The notes below the pieces were generated by a model that saw only the letters and a program-made list of their open reading frames with translations, searched no databases and was not told the DNA's origin. Below are positions 6,903 to 14,289 of a stretch of DNA of 20,216 nt, piece by piece; within the stretch, counting starts at the first letter, position 1, and the number at the start of each line of letters is the position of its first letter. The stretch covers positions 1 to 20,216 of the forward strand of contig JAFGNE010000062.1 in assembly GCA_016927155.1 (NCBI GenBank). Reading direction: 5' to 3'. Made by a program: the position numbers and the translations under genes. The stretch comes from Candidatus Peregrinibacteria bacterium. Its GTDB lineage: Bacteria > Patescibacteriota > Gracilibacteria > UM-FILTER-43-11.

Positions 6903-8306
6903 TTACCATTCGGTATGAAATGTTCCGTTACGGTCTGTCCTTTTATAGGTGTGAGCCCCAAAATAATCGCGAAGCCCCTGGATGAAATTGGCGGGCAACT
7001 GGGCGGACATCATGCTCTCAAAATAAGAAAGAGAGGAAGCCATGGAAGGAACGGGGACTCCGCTTTTTACGCCCAAACTCACCGTCTCACGCCAATCCGC
7101 CAGCCGTTCTGAAAGAACTTGTCTTACTTCTGCCGCTGCGAACAAATGGATCCCTTTCCCTTTTACGGCGCGAAAAGCCCTGTAAAGGAAATGGAGAAGG
7201 TCAGCCCGAATGATGCAACCCCCTTCCCATATTCGGGCGATCTCCGCGAAATCGATTTTCCATTGATGAAATGCGGCCGCCATCCGGATCAGCTCAAACC
7301 CCTGGGCGTAAGCGCTGATCATGCCCGCGTACAAGGCTTTTTTCAGATGTTTTTCGAATGACTCAAGCGGAACAGATTTTCCGATCTTTGGTTTTTTGAA
7401 GGAACGGCCCAGGATGACGCGCTCTTTTTTGAAGGCCGAAAGGTTGCGCGCAAAAACCGCTTCCGTAACACCCGGCAATGCCGCGTTCCGCTGCAAGGCA
7501 TCCACCGAGGCCCATTGCCCCGTGCCCTTTTGCCCCGCGCAATCCAGAATATGATCGATCAAATTACCCTCGGTGAGTTCATCTTTCCGGCGAAGGACCG
7601 GAAGGGCAATCTCAAAAAGATAAGATTTTAATTCCCCCGCGTTAAAGCGCTCAAACACATCGGCGATCTTATCGGCCGAAAGGCCATACATCTCCCTCAA
7701 CATGTGGTAGGCTTCCGCCATCATTTGCATCACGGCGTATTCAATGCCATTGTGGACCATTTTCACATAATGCCCCGCTCCATCCGTACCCACATGCGTC
7801 ACACACGGATTCCCGGAAAAATCCTTGGCGGCAATCTTTTTAAGAAGGGGCATGATGGCTTTCCATGCCTTAGGTTCGCACCCCGGCATCAGGCTGGGGC
7901 CATGCAAAGCCCCTGCTTCTCCACCCGAAATCCCCAGGCCGACAAATTCAATCCCTTTCGTTTTGAGTTCGGCGCATCGGCGAAGGGTATCCCGATAATG
8001 GGAATTGCCGCCATCGATCACCATGTCGCCTTTATCCAGGAAGGGCCTGAGTTGTTTTAGGATTTGATCTACCGGATCCCCCGCATTGATCATGAGCAGG
8101 ATTTTCCGAGGGCGTTTTAAATCCTGGATCATGGATTTTAAGTGCTTGCGATAATCCAAATAGGCATTGCCGTATTGCCGGATGAACTGCGCCGACTTTT
8201 CCGTCGTCCGGTTGTACACCAGAACGCCCCTTTTTCTTCCCGCGATGTTGCGGGCCAGGGCTTGCCCCATAACCCCCAAGCCGATCAAACCGATGTAGTG
8301 TTGCAT
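6903..8306 (-). CDS. gnd: 6-phosphogluconate dehydrogenase, decarboxylating
   Basis: Converts 6-phosphogluconate to ribulose-5-phosphate and CO2 with NADP reduction. At 467 residues this is the long, dimeric type. IGLIGLGVMGQALARNI carries the GxGxxG nucleotide fold (9-14), and NRTTEK (32-37) is the loop that in the family favours NADP(H). VIDGGNSHYRDT and GLGISGGEAGALHGPSLMPG form the substrate site. GHYVKMVHNGIEY contains the catalytic Lys and the His-Asn pair. DHILDCAGQKGTGQWASVDAL and the C-terminal RDYFGAHTYKRTDRNGTFHTEW tail are both characteristic of the full-length family. It lies third in the operon, 26 bases after the LOG-family gene and 36 before zwf. The start is preceded by TTAAAACCCAAAC with no Shine-Dalgarno. 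Confidence 0.97.
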   Translation of the reverse strand: MQHYIGLIGLGVMGQALARNIAGRKRGVLVYNRTTEKSAQFIRQYGNAYLDYRKHLKSMIQDLKRPRKILLMINAGDPVDQILKQLRPFLDKGDMVIDGGNSHYRDTLRRCAELKTKGIEFVGLGISGGEAGALHGPSLMPGCEPKAWKAIMPLLKKIAAKDFSGNPCVTHVGTDGAGHYVKMVHNGIEYAVMQMMAEAYHMLREMYGLSADKIADVFERFNAGELKSYLFEIALPVLRRKDELTEGNLIDHILDCAGQKGTGQWASVDALQRNAALPGVTEAVFARNLSAFKKERVILGRSFKKPKIGKSVPLESFEKHLKKALYAGMISAYAQGFELIRMAAAFHQWKIDFAEIARIWEGGCIIRADLLHFLYRAFRAVKGKGIHLFAAAEVRQVLSERLADWRETVSLGVKSGVPVPSMASSLSYFESMMSAQLPANFIQGLRDYFGAHTYKRTDRNGTFHTEW

Positions 8307-8332
8307 GTTTGGGTTTTAAAAAAACAGGCGAA

Positions 8333-8980
8333 TCAGATTTTATATTTCGCGTAGTGAGTCTTTGGCCTCTTCTTCTGCGTAAGGAAATATTGGTAGCGGG
8401 TAAGAATGATGTTCATGGCCTCCTTGTTATCGCGCGCGACATGGATCATGCGAAAATCTTCGGGGCTTACCAGGCTGTTTTTAAGCGGATTTTTTTTGAA
8501 CCATTTTAAAAGGGCGGCATACCCGTCTCCCAACAAAATAATAGGGACATGGATAATATCCTGTACCTGGATGAGCTGCCAGGTATACATGAGTTCGAGC
8601 ATGGTGCCGATGCCGCCCGGCGCCACCACAATAGCGTCCGCGAGGTACATGAAATAATCGAGGCGCTGGGAAAACCGGTTAAATTCCTTTTTGATGTCCA
8701 GGTGCTGGTTCGTGGTTTGGGGTTTGAGGAGTTTTACGTTAATACCGTAAGAACGGACATCAAGATTTTTGCGGCCTTCCTGACAACCCTTGTTACTCGC
8801 CTCCATAAGACCCGGGCCGCCGCCGGTGACCACATCCATCCCCTTGGCCGCCAGCCTTTTGGCCAAGTCGTAGACCTTGCGATAAACGGGATCATCGGGC
8901 TTGAGACGCGCGGAACCGAAAATCACCACATGAAAGCGGGTAGCATCTTCCTTTTTTTTGGTCGTAATGATTTTTTTCAT
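8333..8980 (-). CDS. LOG-family protein (nucleoside 5'-monophosphate phosphoribohydrolase-like)
   Basis: A 215-residue Rossmann-type protein of the LOG / TIGR00730 family, often mislabelled lysine decarboxylase. The two signatures are VTGGGPGLMEASNKG (51-65) and VVAPGGIGTMLELMYTWQ (118-135), the PGGxGTxxE phosphate-binding motif. Characterised relatives cleave the N-glycosidic bond of nucleoside 5'-monophosphates, or cytokinin nucleotides, giving free base and ribose-5-phosphate. The exact substrate cannot be told from sequence. Its ATG is two bases after the tkt stop (TAG-CC-ATG), and gnd follows after 26 bases, so it is an integral operon member. Ribose-5-phosphate is a transketolase substrate, so a role in feeding nucleotide-derived pentose into the pathway is a reasonable inference. 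The N-terminus up to about residue 15 is Lys-rich and probably disordered. Confidence 0.9.
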   Translation of the reverse strand: MKKIITTKKKEDATRFHVVIFGSARLKPDDPVYRKVYDLAKRLAAKGMDVVTGGGPGLMEASNKGCQEGRKNLDVRSYGINVKLLKPQTTNQHLDIKKEFNRFSQRLDYFMYLADAIVVAPGGIGTMLELMYTWQLIQVQDIIHVPIILLGDGYAALLKWFKKNPLKNSLVSPEDFRMIHVARDNKEAMNIILTRYQYFLTQKKRPKTHYAKYKI

Positions 8981-8982
8981 GG

Positions 8983-10896
8983 CTAAGCGATAATGGCGCG
9001 GCAGGCCTGTTCCAGGCTTTTCGGCCCGATGCCCGCCTCTTCATAAAGTTCGAACACATCGCCGGAAAGCTGGTAAGCGCGCACGGCTAAGTTGTTGATG
9101 ATGACTTTAAGCCCCTCCTGCGCCACCATGCTGTTCACCTGTGTGGCCAGGCCGTTTACCGGATTATGGTCTTCCACCGTGATGAGGCGGCCGGTTTTTT
9201 GGAGCGAGGAAATAAGCGTATCCGGATCGAGTTGCTTCAGGGCGCTTACGGCAATCACTTCAACGGAAACGTCATTTTTCAGCTTATCGGCCACGGCAAC
9301 GGCGATGCTGACCATGGAACCTGCGGCAACAACCGTGATATCTTTGCCCGAGCGCAAAAGATCGGCCTTCCCATATTCAAACCGGTATTTTTCATCGTAA
9401 AACGGTGTGCCGTCCGGTTTTAAGATGACAGGGATTTTATGGCGCCCCATGCGCACGTAAAAATTGCCAAAATGGGAAGTGATATACCTTATGATATGGT
9501 CGGTTTGGTTGGCGTCGGCCGGCTCCAGGATATGGGTATTGTAGAAACCGAGGAAAGAACCCATGTCATCGATGGCCTGGTGGGTGGGGCCGTCTTCGCC
9601 AACGCTAAGGCCGCAATGCGTGGCCACCATTTTTACGTTGGTGCGGTTGATGTCGTTCACGCGCGCCTGGTCCTTCGCGCGGCTGGTCATAAAGGCGCCA
9701 AAGGTGGAGCAGAACGGGATAAACCCCTTAATGCTAAGGCCGCCGGCACAGGAAATCATATGTTGTTCCGCGATGCCCGCGTCAAGGACGCGGAGGGGGA
9801 ATTCCTTAGCCATGGTATCGGTCTTGACCGAACCGCCAAGATCGGCCGTAAGAGCCACGATGTCCGGATTTAATTTCGCAAGATCAAGAAGCGCGTTGCC
9901 ATAAGCCGAACGGCAATCGGCCTTGGTGCCGGCGGGGAGGACGATGGGTTTGCCGGTTTTTATTGTCCCCATGACGCTCAATTGTTCAATTTCTTCCGGC
10001 TCCGGTGGGCGCCACTTCACCTGTTTGCGGAACGCGTCGAGAACTTTTGTTTCTTCATCAGACATTTTAAGTTCGCCGTTAAGTGCAGTGTTCGCCACTT
10101 CCGGCTTGGGGGCGTTTCCGTGCCAGTTGGATTTGAGGGCCGCGCCGTCGGCTTCCATGAAACTGACGCCCTTTCCCATGATGGTGCGCCCTAAAATGAC
10201 GGCAGGCTTCAGGTTGCGGATGCTTTTACCCAGCGTTTCCCACATCGCCTGGAAATCATGGCCGTCCACCTCATAAACTTCCCAGCCGGCGGACGCAAAA
10301 ATCTTTTTAAGGTTGATCGGCATGATTTTTTCGAGGCTCCCCGAAAGCTGGACGCGGTTAAAGTCCACGAAAAGGGTCAAATTCTGGAGGCTATATTTGC
10401 TGGCAAAATGCATCATCTCGTACACCTGCCCTTCATCGCATTCCCCATCGCCCATGACAGCGAAAATATCGCGGTTTTTCCCGTTCAATTCTTCCGCCAT
10501 GGCAAAACCGCTGGCCACTGAAACGCCGATCCCCAAAGGGCCTGTTCCATAAAGGACGCCGGGGACATGGCGGGTGATATGGCCTTCGTAAACGGACCCG
10601 CGCTTGCGGAAAGTTTTAATCACATCCTCGCGCGGGATATAGCCCATTTCGGCAAGGATGGCGTAAACCGCCGGCGACACATGGCCGTTGGAAACGATCA
10701 CGTCCTCCCCCGTCTGGCTGATAATGAAAGCGTAAAGAAGCGCGAGGTAATCGATGACCGAGCACGACCCGCCCGGATGGCCGGATTGGGCGTTCGCCGT
10801 CATCGCCACAATGGAATTACGGCAGGATTTGGAGAGGGTTTTGAGGAAATCGATATGTTCGGCGGTAAGCGGTTCACCGATTTTGGGGATATCCAT
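8983..10896 (-). CDS. tkt: Transketolase
   Basis: Thiamine-diphosphate enzyme moving two-carbon ketol units between pentose phosphates and glycolytic sugars. At 637 residues all three domains are present. TANAQSGHPGGSCSVIDYLALLY (33-55) and VSNGHVSPAVYAILAEMG belong to the N-terminal domain. GDGECDEGQVYE (149-160) with Asn180 in LFVDFNRVQ is the ThDP/metal motif. The second domain has LDAGIAEQHMISCAGGLSIKG with the cofactor-activating Glu, then THCGLSVGEDGPTHQAIDD. The C-terminal domain ends GIGPKSLEQACRAIIA. Its motif wording is closer to the form encoded in some archaea and bacteria as two subunits, here fused. It is the first gene of the pentose phosphate operon, with a leader of roughly 80 bases from a candidate promoter in the 10897-11009 gap. 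It diverges from the unknown secreted protein gene. Confidence 0.96.
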   Translation of the reverse strand: MDIPKIGEPLTAEHIDFLKTLSKSCRNSIVAMTANAQSGHPGGSCSVIDYLALLYAFIISQTGEDVIVSNGHVSPAVYAILAEMGYIPREDVIKTFRKRGSVYEGHITRHVPGVLYGTGPLGIGVSVASGFAMAEELNGKNRDIFAVMGDGECDEGQVYEMMHFASKYSLQNLTLFVDFNRVQLSGSLEKIMPINLKKIFASAGWEVYEVDGHDFQAMWETLGKSIRNLKPAVILGRTIMGKGVSFMEADGAALKSNWHGNAPKPEVANTALNGELKMSDEETKVLDAFRKQVKWRPPEPEEIEQLSVMGTIKTGKPIVLPAGTKADCRSAYGNALLDLAKLNPDIVALTADLGGSVKTDTMAKEFPLRVLDAGIAEQHMISCAGGLSIKGFIPFCSTFGAFMTSRAKDQARVNDINRTNVKMVATHCGLSVGEDGPTHQAIDDMGSFLGFYNTHILEPADANQTDHIIRYITSHFGNFYVRMGRHKIPVILKPDGTPFYDEKYRFEYGKADLLRSGKDITVVAAGSMVSIAVAVADKLKNDVSVEVIAVSALKQLDPDTLISSLQKTGRLITVEDHNPVNGLATQVNSMVAQEGLKVIINNLAVRAYQLSGDVFELYEEAGIGPKSLEQACRAIIA

Positions 10897-10945
10897 GATA
10901 GAAAGTTATTTCAGAAACCAGTTTAACCCGATTCGCAGGGGGATA

Positions 10946-10957
10946 CAAGAATTCTTG
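10946..10957. promoter_or_regulatory. Perfect 12-base palindrome, candidate operator
   Basis: CAAGAATTCTTG is a perfect inverted repeat in the divergent gap between tkt and the unknown secreted gene. Its right end overlaps the -35 of the plus-strand promoter (TTGCTT, 10955-10960), and it lies just downstream of the predicted tkt transcription start. A protein bound here could affect both directions. The palindrome and its position are seen; operator function is inferred. Confidence 0.35.
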
Positions 10958-10983
10958 CTTTATTTTAAATAATATGTTATAGT
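10955..10983 (+). promoter_or_regulatory. Promoter of the unknown secreted protein gene
   Basis: TTGCTT (10955-10960) and TATAGT (10978-10983) with a 17-base spacer. A TG one base upstream gives TGTTATAGT, an extended -10. The ATG at 11010 is about 20 bases past the predicted start point, with no Shine-Dalgarno. Confidence 0.6.
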
Positions 10984-11010
10984 ATATACGCATTTTTAAA
11001 TCACCCCCAA
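10981..11010 (-). promoter_or_regulatory. Candidate promoter of the tkt pentose phosphate operon
   Basis: On the minus strand, TTGGGG (11010-11005) and TATACT (10986-10981) are separated by 18 bases. The -10 is good and the -35 has only TTG. This -10 overlaps the -10 of the plus-strand promoter (10978-10983) by three bases, so the two directions would compete for RNA polymerase. Confidence 0.4.
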
Positions 11011-11930
11011 TGAGACAGCCTGAAAAAACACTATCTACCTCTTATCAAAATTGTCTTTTAAGAATGGCTTTTTTGTTATGTCTGACTTTTACTCAAGCCA
11101 ATGCCGGATGTGACTATGTGGCTGATGCCAGAGATGCCCTTTCCGTTAACGAACAATACAAAACGTTGCTGGGCGTCAAAGCTTTTTTGGAGCAAAACAG
11201 CGAAAAAATGAGGTATTACGCGTCACTTGGAGATGAGGAGATGGTAAAACATGCCCCCGAAATCAATTCAATTCTCCTTGGGCTGATCAAACAAATTAGA
11301 ATAGCCCAAGGAGCTGCCGATTCCATATACAACACGCAGGTCCGTTTCAATCCTGCCATGTTCGATGAGCTAAGGGTCTCATTAAGTATCGCCATAAGAA
11401 AACTAAACTCCGGAAACCCAAAAATGCGACGCCTGTTCAATGAAGCCGGTAAAATGGAAGCAAGCCGGGACAACTGGGGCGTCAGAAATCTTATCGTCCG
11501 TACTTTTAAGGATATTGATTCGGATGCTGTCATCTCAATGGTTAACTATATTGGCCAATTGAGTAGGCTTTTAGCCCAACTGGATAAATCGATTGTCGGC
11601 CTGAGCAAAGACGGCATTAACGGTTGCAGCAATAATTATTTCGTGGATGAAAAAATAATAATGGATTTTGGAGAAGGGCGTTGTGATGTTTATAATTCGC
11701 TCTTTTGCCGGGCCATGGCGAAAGCCGGATATGAAGAAGGTAAATTTGAAGGCGCTTCGCTCACTACGCCGGAGACCGTCGCTCTCCAGCAAAGAATGAT
11801 CTTTCACGGTTTCCTTAAAAAATATCAAGATGATGGTGTTTTTGGCGTCAAAAGCAACAAGGCCTTTTCCGGAGCCCGCAACTCCAATCGATTCGCGGAA
11901 GACATCCGGGCTTGTAAAAGGCGCCGCTAA
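11010..11930 (+). CDS. Unknown secreted protein
   Basis: I do not recognise this 306-residue protein. The N-terminus has a basic start, then a hydrophobic stretch MAFLLCLTFTQ and a likely signal peptidase I site at ANA-G (after residue 32). Cys34 follows at once, but the context is a poor lipobox. An internal ATG just before MAFLL would give a shorter, more typical signal peptide. The mature part is largely helical and charged, with no repeats or membrane helices. Further cysteines occur near 206, 226, 234 and 302 (NGCSN, GRCD, FCR, ACK). The tail KRRR is strongly basic. ATA and AGA codons are visibly commoner than in the neighbouring enzymes, hinting at a different origin. It has its own promoter, diverges from tkt, and ends 9 bases before the convergent radical SAM gene with no terminator. 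Confidence 0.8.
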   Translation: MRQPEKTLSTSYQNCLLRMAFLLCLTFTQANAGCDYVADARDALSVNEQYKTLLGVKAFLEQNSEKMRYYASLGDEEMVKHAPEINSILLGLIKQIRIAQGAADSIYNTQVRFNPAMFDELRVSLSIAIRKLNSGNPKMRRLFNEAGKMEASRDNWGVRNLIVRTFKDIDSDAVISMVNYIGQLSRLLAQLDKSIVGLSKDGINGCSNNYFVDEKIIMDFGEGRCDVYNSLFCRAMAKAGYEEGKFEGASLTTPETVALQQRMIFHGFLKKYQDDGVFGVKSNKAFSGARNSNRFAEDIRACKRRR

Positions 11931-11939
11931 AACTCCTTT

Positions 11940-13670
11940 TTATAATCCGGCCTGCTCCCATTTCGCCTTCATTGCCTGGAATTTCGCCTCGCCAAGTTCA
12001 TTGCGCAATTTTTCCTGCATCGCGCGGACCATAGGCGGCGCGTCGGGGCCGGACAGGATAACGAGCTTCATCATTTCCATGGGATCCAGTTCGGAAAGTG
12101 TTTTTTGCCGCTTTTTAGGGTTCAGCATTTCTCGCAACGCAACCTGCATGGCGGTTTTGACTTTGGCGGGAATGTCGGAATTTTTGGGAATGTCTTTTTC
12201 CAGCAACCGGCGGGCCTGCTCGGGCGAGGTGACATAATATTTGCCCAGCCGGACAGGACGGTGTTTGATAAGTCCGGCGTTGTGTTCGCGGATCATTCCA
12301 TCCAGTTCCGCCGCGCGGGGATTGGGGTGTTTGCTTACGACCGCGTACGCGTTGAGTTCCGGCGCCAGTTCGCCGGTGATCGGCACGAGATCGTAAGCGG
12401 ACAAATCTAACTTCATCGTCGGCAATTTGGTGTTCGGATAGAATTTGAGCTGGTAATTGCGGCATTCGATGTTATTGGCGATGAAGTATTTAAACGCTTC
12501 CTCAATGGCATCCAAATCCTCACCCGGAACGCCGGTGATGTAGTCCACGGTGACCTGCTGTTTCGACTGATTTGTTTTGTCGCGGATGGTTTGCGTGAGT
12601 TCTTTGGTATTAAATGGCCGCATGAAGAGCTTGCAGATCTTTTCCTCAAAACTCTGCACGCCAAAGACGACGGTTTCACACCCTGCCTTCTTCATCAGGC
12701 TGTAATCGGCGACAGTAAGCGGCGCGATGATGCTGGGGTGGTGGTAAGCCGTCCAATTCAGGTAATTTTCCATGCCCCGTCCGATGACTTCGCGGCAAAA
12801 AGAGCGGATCCATTCCGGCTCGTAGAACATGATATTGGAATTGGTGAAAGTGAACATGAAAAATCCGGCCTCCTTTGCCAGGTATTCCAGCTCATCCGCC
12901 ACGCGCTTGGGTGAATAGGTGATCAGCTTTTTTTCGTACTGCGGGACGGAACAATAGGTGCATCTGAAGGGGCAGCCGCGGTTCACATCCAGCCCCTGCG
13001 AACCAAAAATGACTTCCATGCCGAATTCGCCTAAATCGCCCGATTCAATGACGGGTTTGTAGTATTGCTGGTAAAAAGGGTTGTGGTCCAAGCTGAGGAA
13101 GGGCGTTTCCTCAAATTCCGCCTGCGACAAAGCGGCCTTCTCCCCCTTTTTAAACTCGCCATCTTCAAATGACCAGAGCCCGGCGACATCGGACAGGCGT
13201 TTTTTCGAAAGAATTTCATCCGTAATCTTTTCGCCAAGGCCTTCCACGACGCCGATATTTTGGAGGCCGGCATCAATAAAGAGTTTTGTCGTTTTTAGCG
13301 GCTCGGAATTAGTTAGCGGCCCGCCGAAAAGGACTTTTTTGTTTTTGAGGGAGGAGCGGCATTTCTCCAGCGCGCGCAGGATGTGGTTGATGTTCCAGGA
13401 ATTGGCATGAAAACCAAGAACCTTATATTGCGGCGCGTGCTCCGCGATCCATTTTCCCAATTCCTCCGGCCCGGCCGTCCCGCTTTCACGGCCGGTGGTA
13501 TCCAACACAGCGCAGGTGCGGCCCTTTTTCGACAAATAACCGGCCAGGCGGTTCAGGCCCAACGGATTTTCCGGTGCCGAAGCGACGCCCAATTCGTTTT
13601 TGGAAAAATCAGGATTGATGAGGAGGAGATCGGCAGGGTCTTTGGTGTTTGGTGTTGGGAGGAAATCCAT
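11940..13670 (-). CDS. B12-binding-type radical SAM protein, function unknown
   Basis: Iron-sulfur/S-adenosylmethionine radical enzyme of the class with an N-terminal cobalamin-binding-like domain. LLLINP and PLGLNRLAGYLSKKG, then VLGFHANSW and VLFGGPLTN (residues about 16-120), have the shape of the B12-binding fold, but the D-x-H-x-x-G motif with the cobalt-ligand His is not seen, so the domain may not bind B12 or may bind it base-off. The radical SAM core starts with DVNRGCPFRCTYC: Cys233, Cys237 and Cys240 form the CxxxCxxC cluster site. Later core blocks include AGCETVVFGVQSFEEKICKLFMRP and VDYITGVPGED. A C-terminal extension of about 150 residues (from about 425) is helical and charged, with no recognised domain. 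The 576-residue length is normal. It diverges from the ORF6N gene and has no Shine-Dalgarno. The substrate cannot be assigned. Confidence 0.85.
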   Translation of the reverse strand: MDFLPTPNTKDPADLLLINPDFSKNELGVASAPENPLGLNRLAGYLSKKGRTCAVLDTTGRESGTAGPEELGKWIAEHAPQYKVLGFHANSWNINHILRALEKCRSSLKNKKVLFGGPLTNSEPLKTTKLFIDAGLQNIGVVEGLGEKITDEILSKKRLSDVAGLWSFEDGEFKKGEKAALSQAEFEETPFLSLDHNPFYQQYYKPVIESGDLGEFGMEVIFGSQGLDVNRGCPFRCTYCSVPQYEKKLITYSPKRVADELEYLAKEAGFFMFTFTNSNIMFYEPEWIRSFCREVIGRGMENYLNWTAYHHPSIIAPLTVADYSLMKKAGCETVVFGVQSFEEKICKLFMRPFNTKELTQTIRDKTNQSKQQVTVDYITGVPGEDLDAIEEAFKYFIANNIECRNYQLKFYPNTKLPTMKLDLSAYDLVPITGELAPELNAYAVVSKHPNPRAAELDGMIREHNAGLIKHRPVRLGKYYVTSPEQARRLLEKDIPKNSDIPAKVKTAMQVALREMLNPKKRQKTLSELDPMEMMKLVILSGPDAPPMVRAMQEKLRNELGEAKFQAMKAKWEQAGL

Positions 13671-13691
13671 CGGCTGAATGATAACATATAC

Positions 13692-13720
13692 TTAACGAGT
13701 GAACTTTTGTTTACTATACT
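13692..13720 (+). promoter_or_regulatory. Promoter of the ORF6N-domain gene
   Basis: The -10 TATACT (13715-13720) is preceded at 17 bases by TTAACG (13692-13697), a moderate -35. The wording TATACTTTG is shared with the pilin promoter. The ATG at 13750 follows a leader of about 23 bases with no Shine-Dalgarno. Confidence 0.5.
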
Positions 13721-13749
13721 TTGCCCCTAGCATTTAACCGAATTTTTGT

Positions 13750-14289
13750 ATGAAAAAGAAATTATCACTCGTGCCCATTGAACAGATTGAAAACATTATT
13801 TATGTTATCCGCGGTCAGCGGGTCATGCTGGACGAGGATTTGGCAAGGCTCTATGAAGTCCCAACAAGGCGCTTAAATGAACAGGTTTCTCGGAATAAAG
13901 ATCGATTTCCTGATGATTTTTCCTTCCAACTCAATCAAGGGGAATGGAAAAACTTGATGTCGCAATTTGCGACTTCAAGTTGGGGCGGCCGTCGCAAATT
14001 ACCTCGTATTTTTACAGAACATGGGGTCGCCATGTTGGCTAACGTACTTAAAAGCGAACGAGCGGCGCTGATCAGTATTGAAATCGTCCGCGCCTTTATC
14101 CGGCTGCGCCAAGTCCTCACAAGCCAAAAGGAACTTGTCAAAGAAGTCGCCGATCTCAAATCATTCGTCCTGAAGCACGCCCAGCAAACCGGCCAGGAAT
14201 TCCGCCGTGTCTGGGCCGCCATCGATAAGCTGATCAATCCTCCTCAGCCTCTTAAGCCGCAGGAACGGATGGGTTTTAAACTGGATTAG
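13750..14289 (+). CDS. ORF6N-domain DNA-binding protein
   Basis: A 179-residue protein with an ORF6N domain, known from phage and plasmid antirepressor-like proteins and common as a lone gene in bacterial chromosomes. The domain is clear: YVIRGQRVMLDEDLARLYEV (residues 18-37), LNEQVSRNKDRFPDDFSFQL (43-62), then FTEHGVAMLANVLKSERA and an IEIVRAFIRLRQVL helix. After about residue 125 a predicted coiled coil (KELVKEVADLKSFVLKHAQQ) probably mediates oligomerisation. DNA binding is the expected activity; the target is unknown. No integrase, att-like repeat or other phage gene is nearby, so it looks like a settled former mobile-element gene or an orphan. Its last four bases overlap the end of the convergent transporter gene. 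Confidence 0.88.
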   Translation: MKKKLSLVPIEQIENIIYVIRGQRVMLDEDLARLYEVPTRRLNEQVSRNKDRFPDDFSFQLNQGEWKNLMSQFATSSWGGRRKLPRIFTEHGVAMLANVLKSERAALISIEIVRAFIRLRQVLTSQKELVKEVADLKSFVLKHAQQTGQEFRRVWAAIDKLINPPQPLKPQERMGFKLD

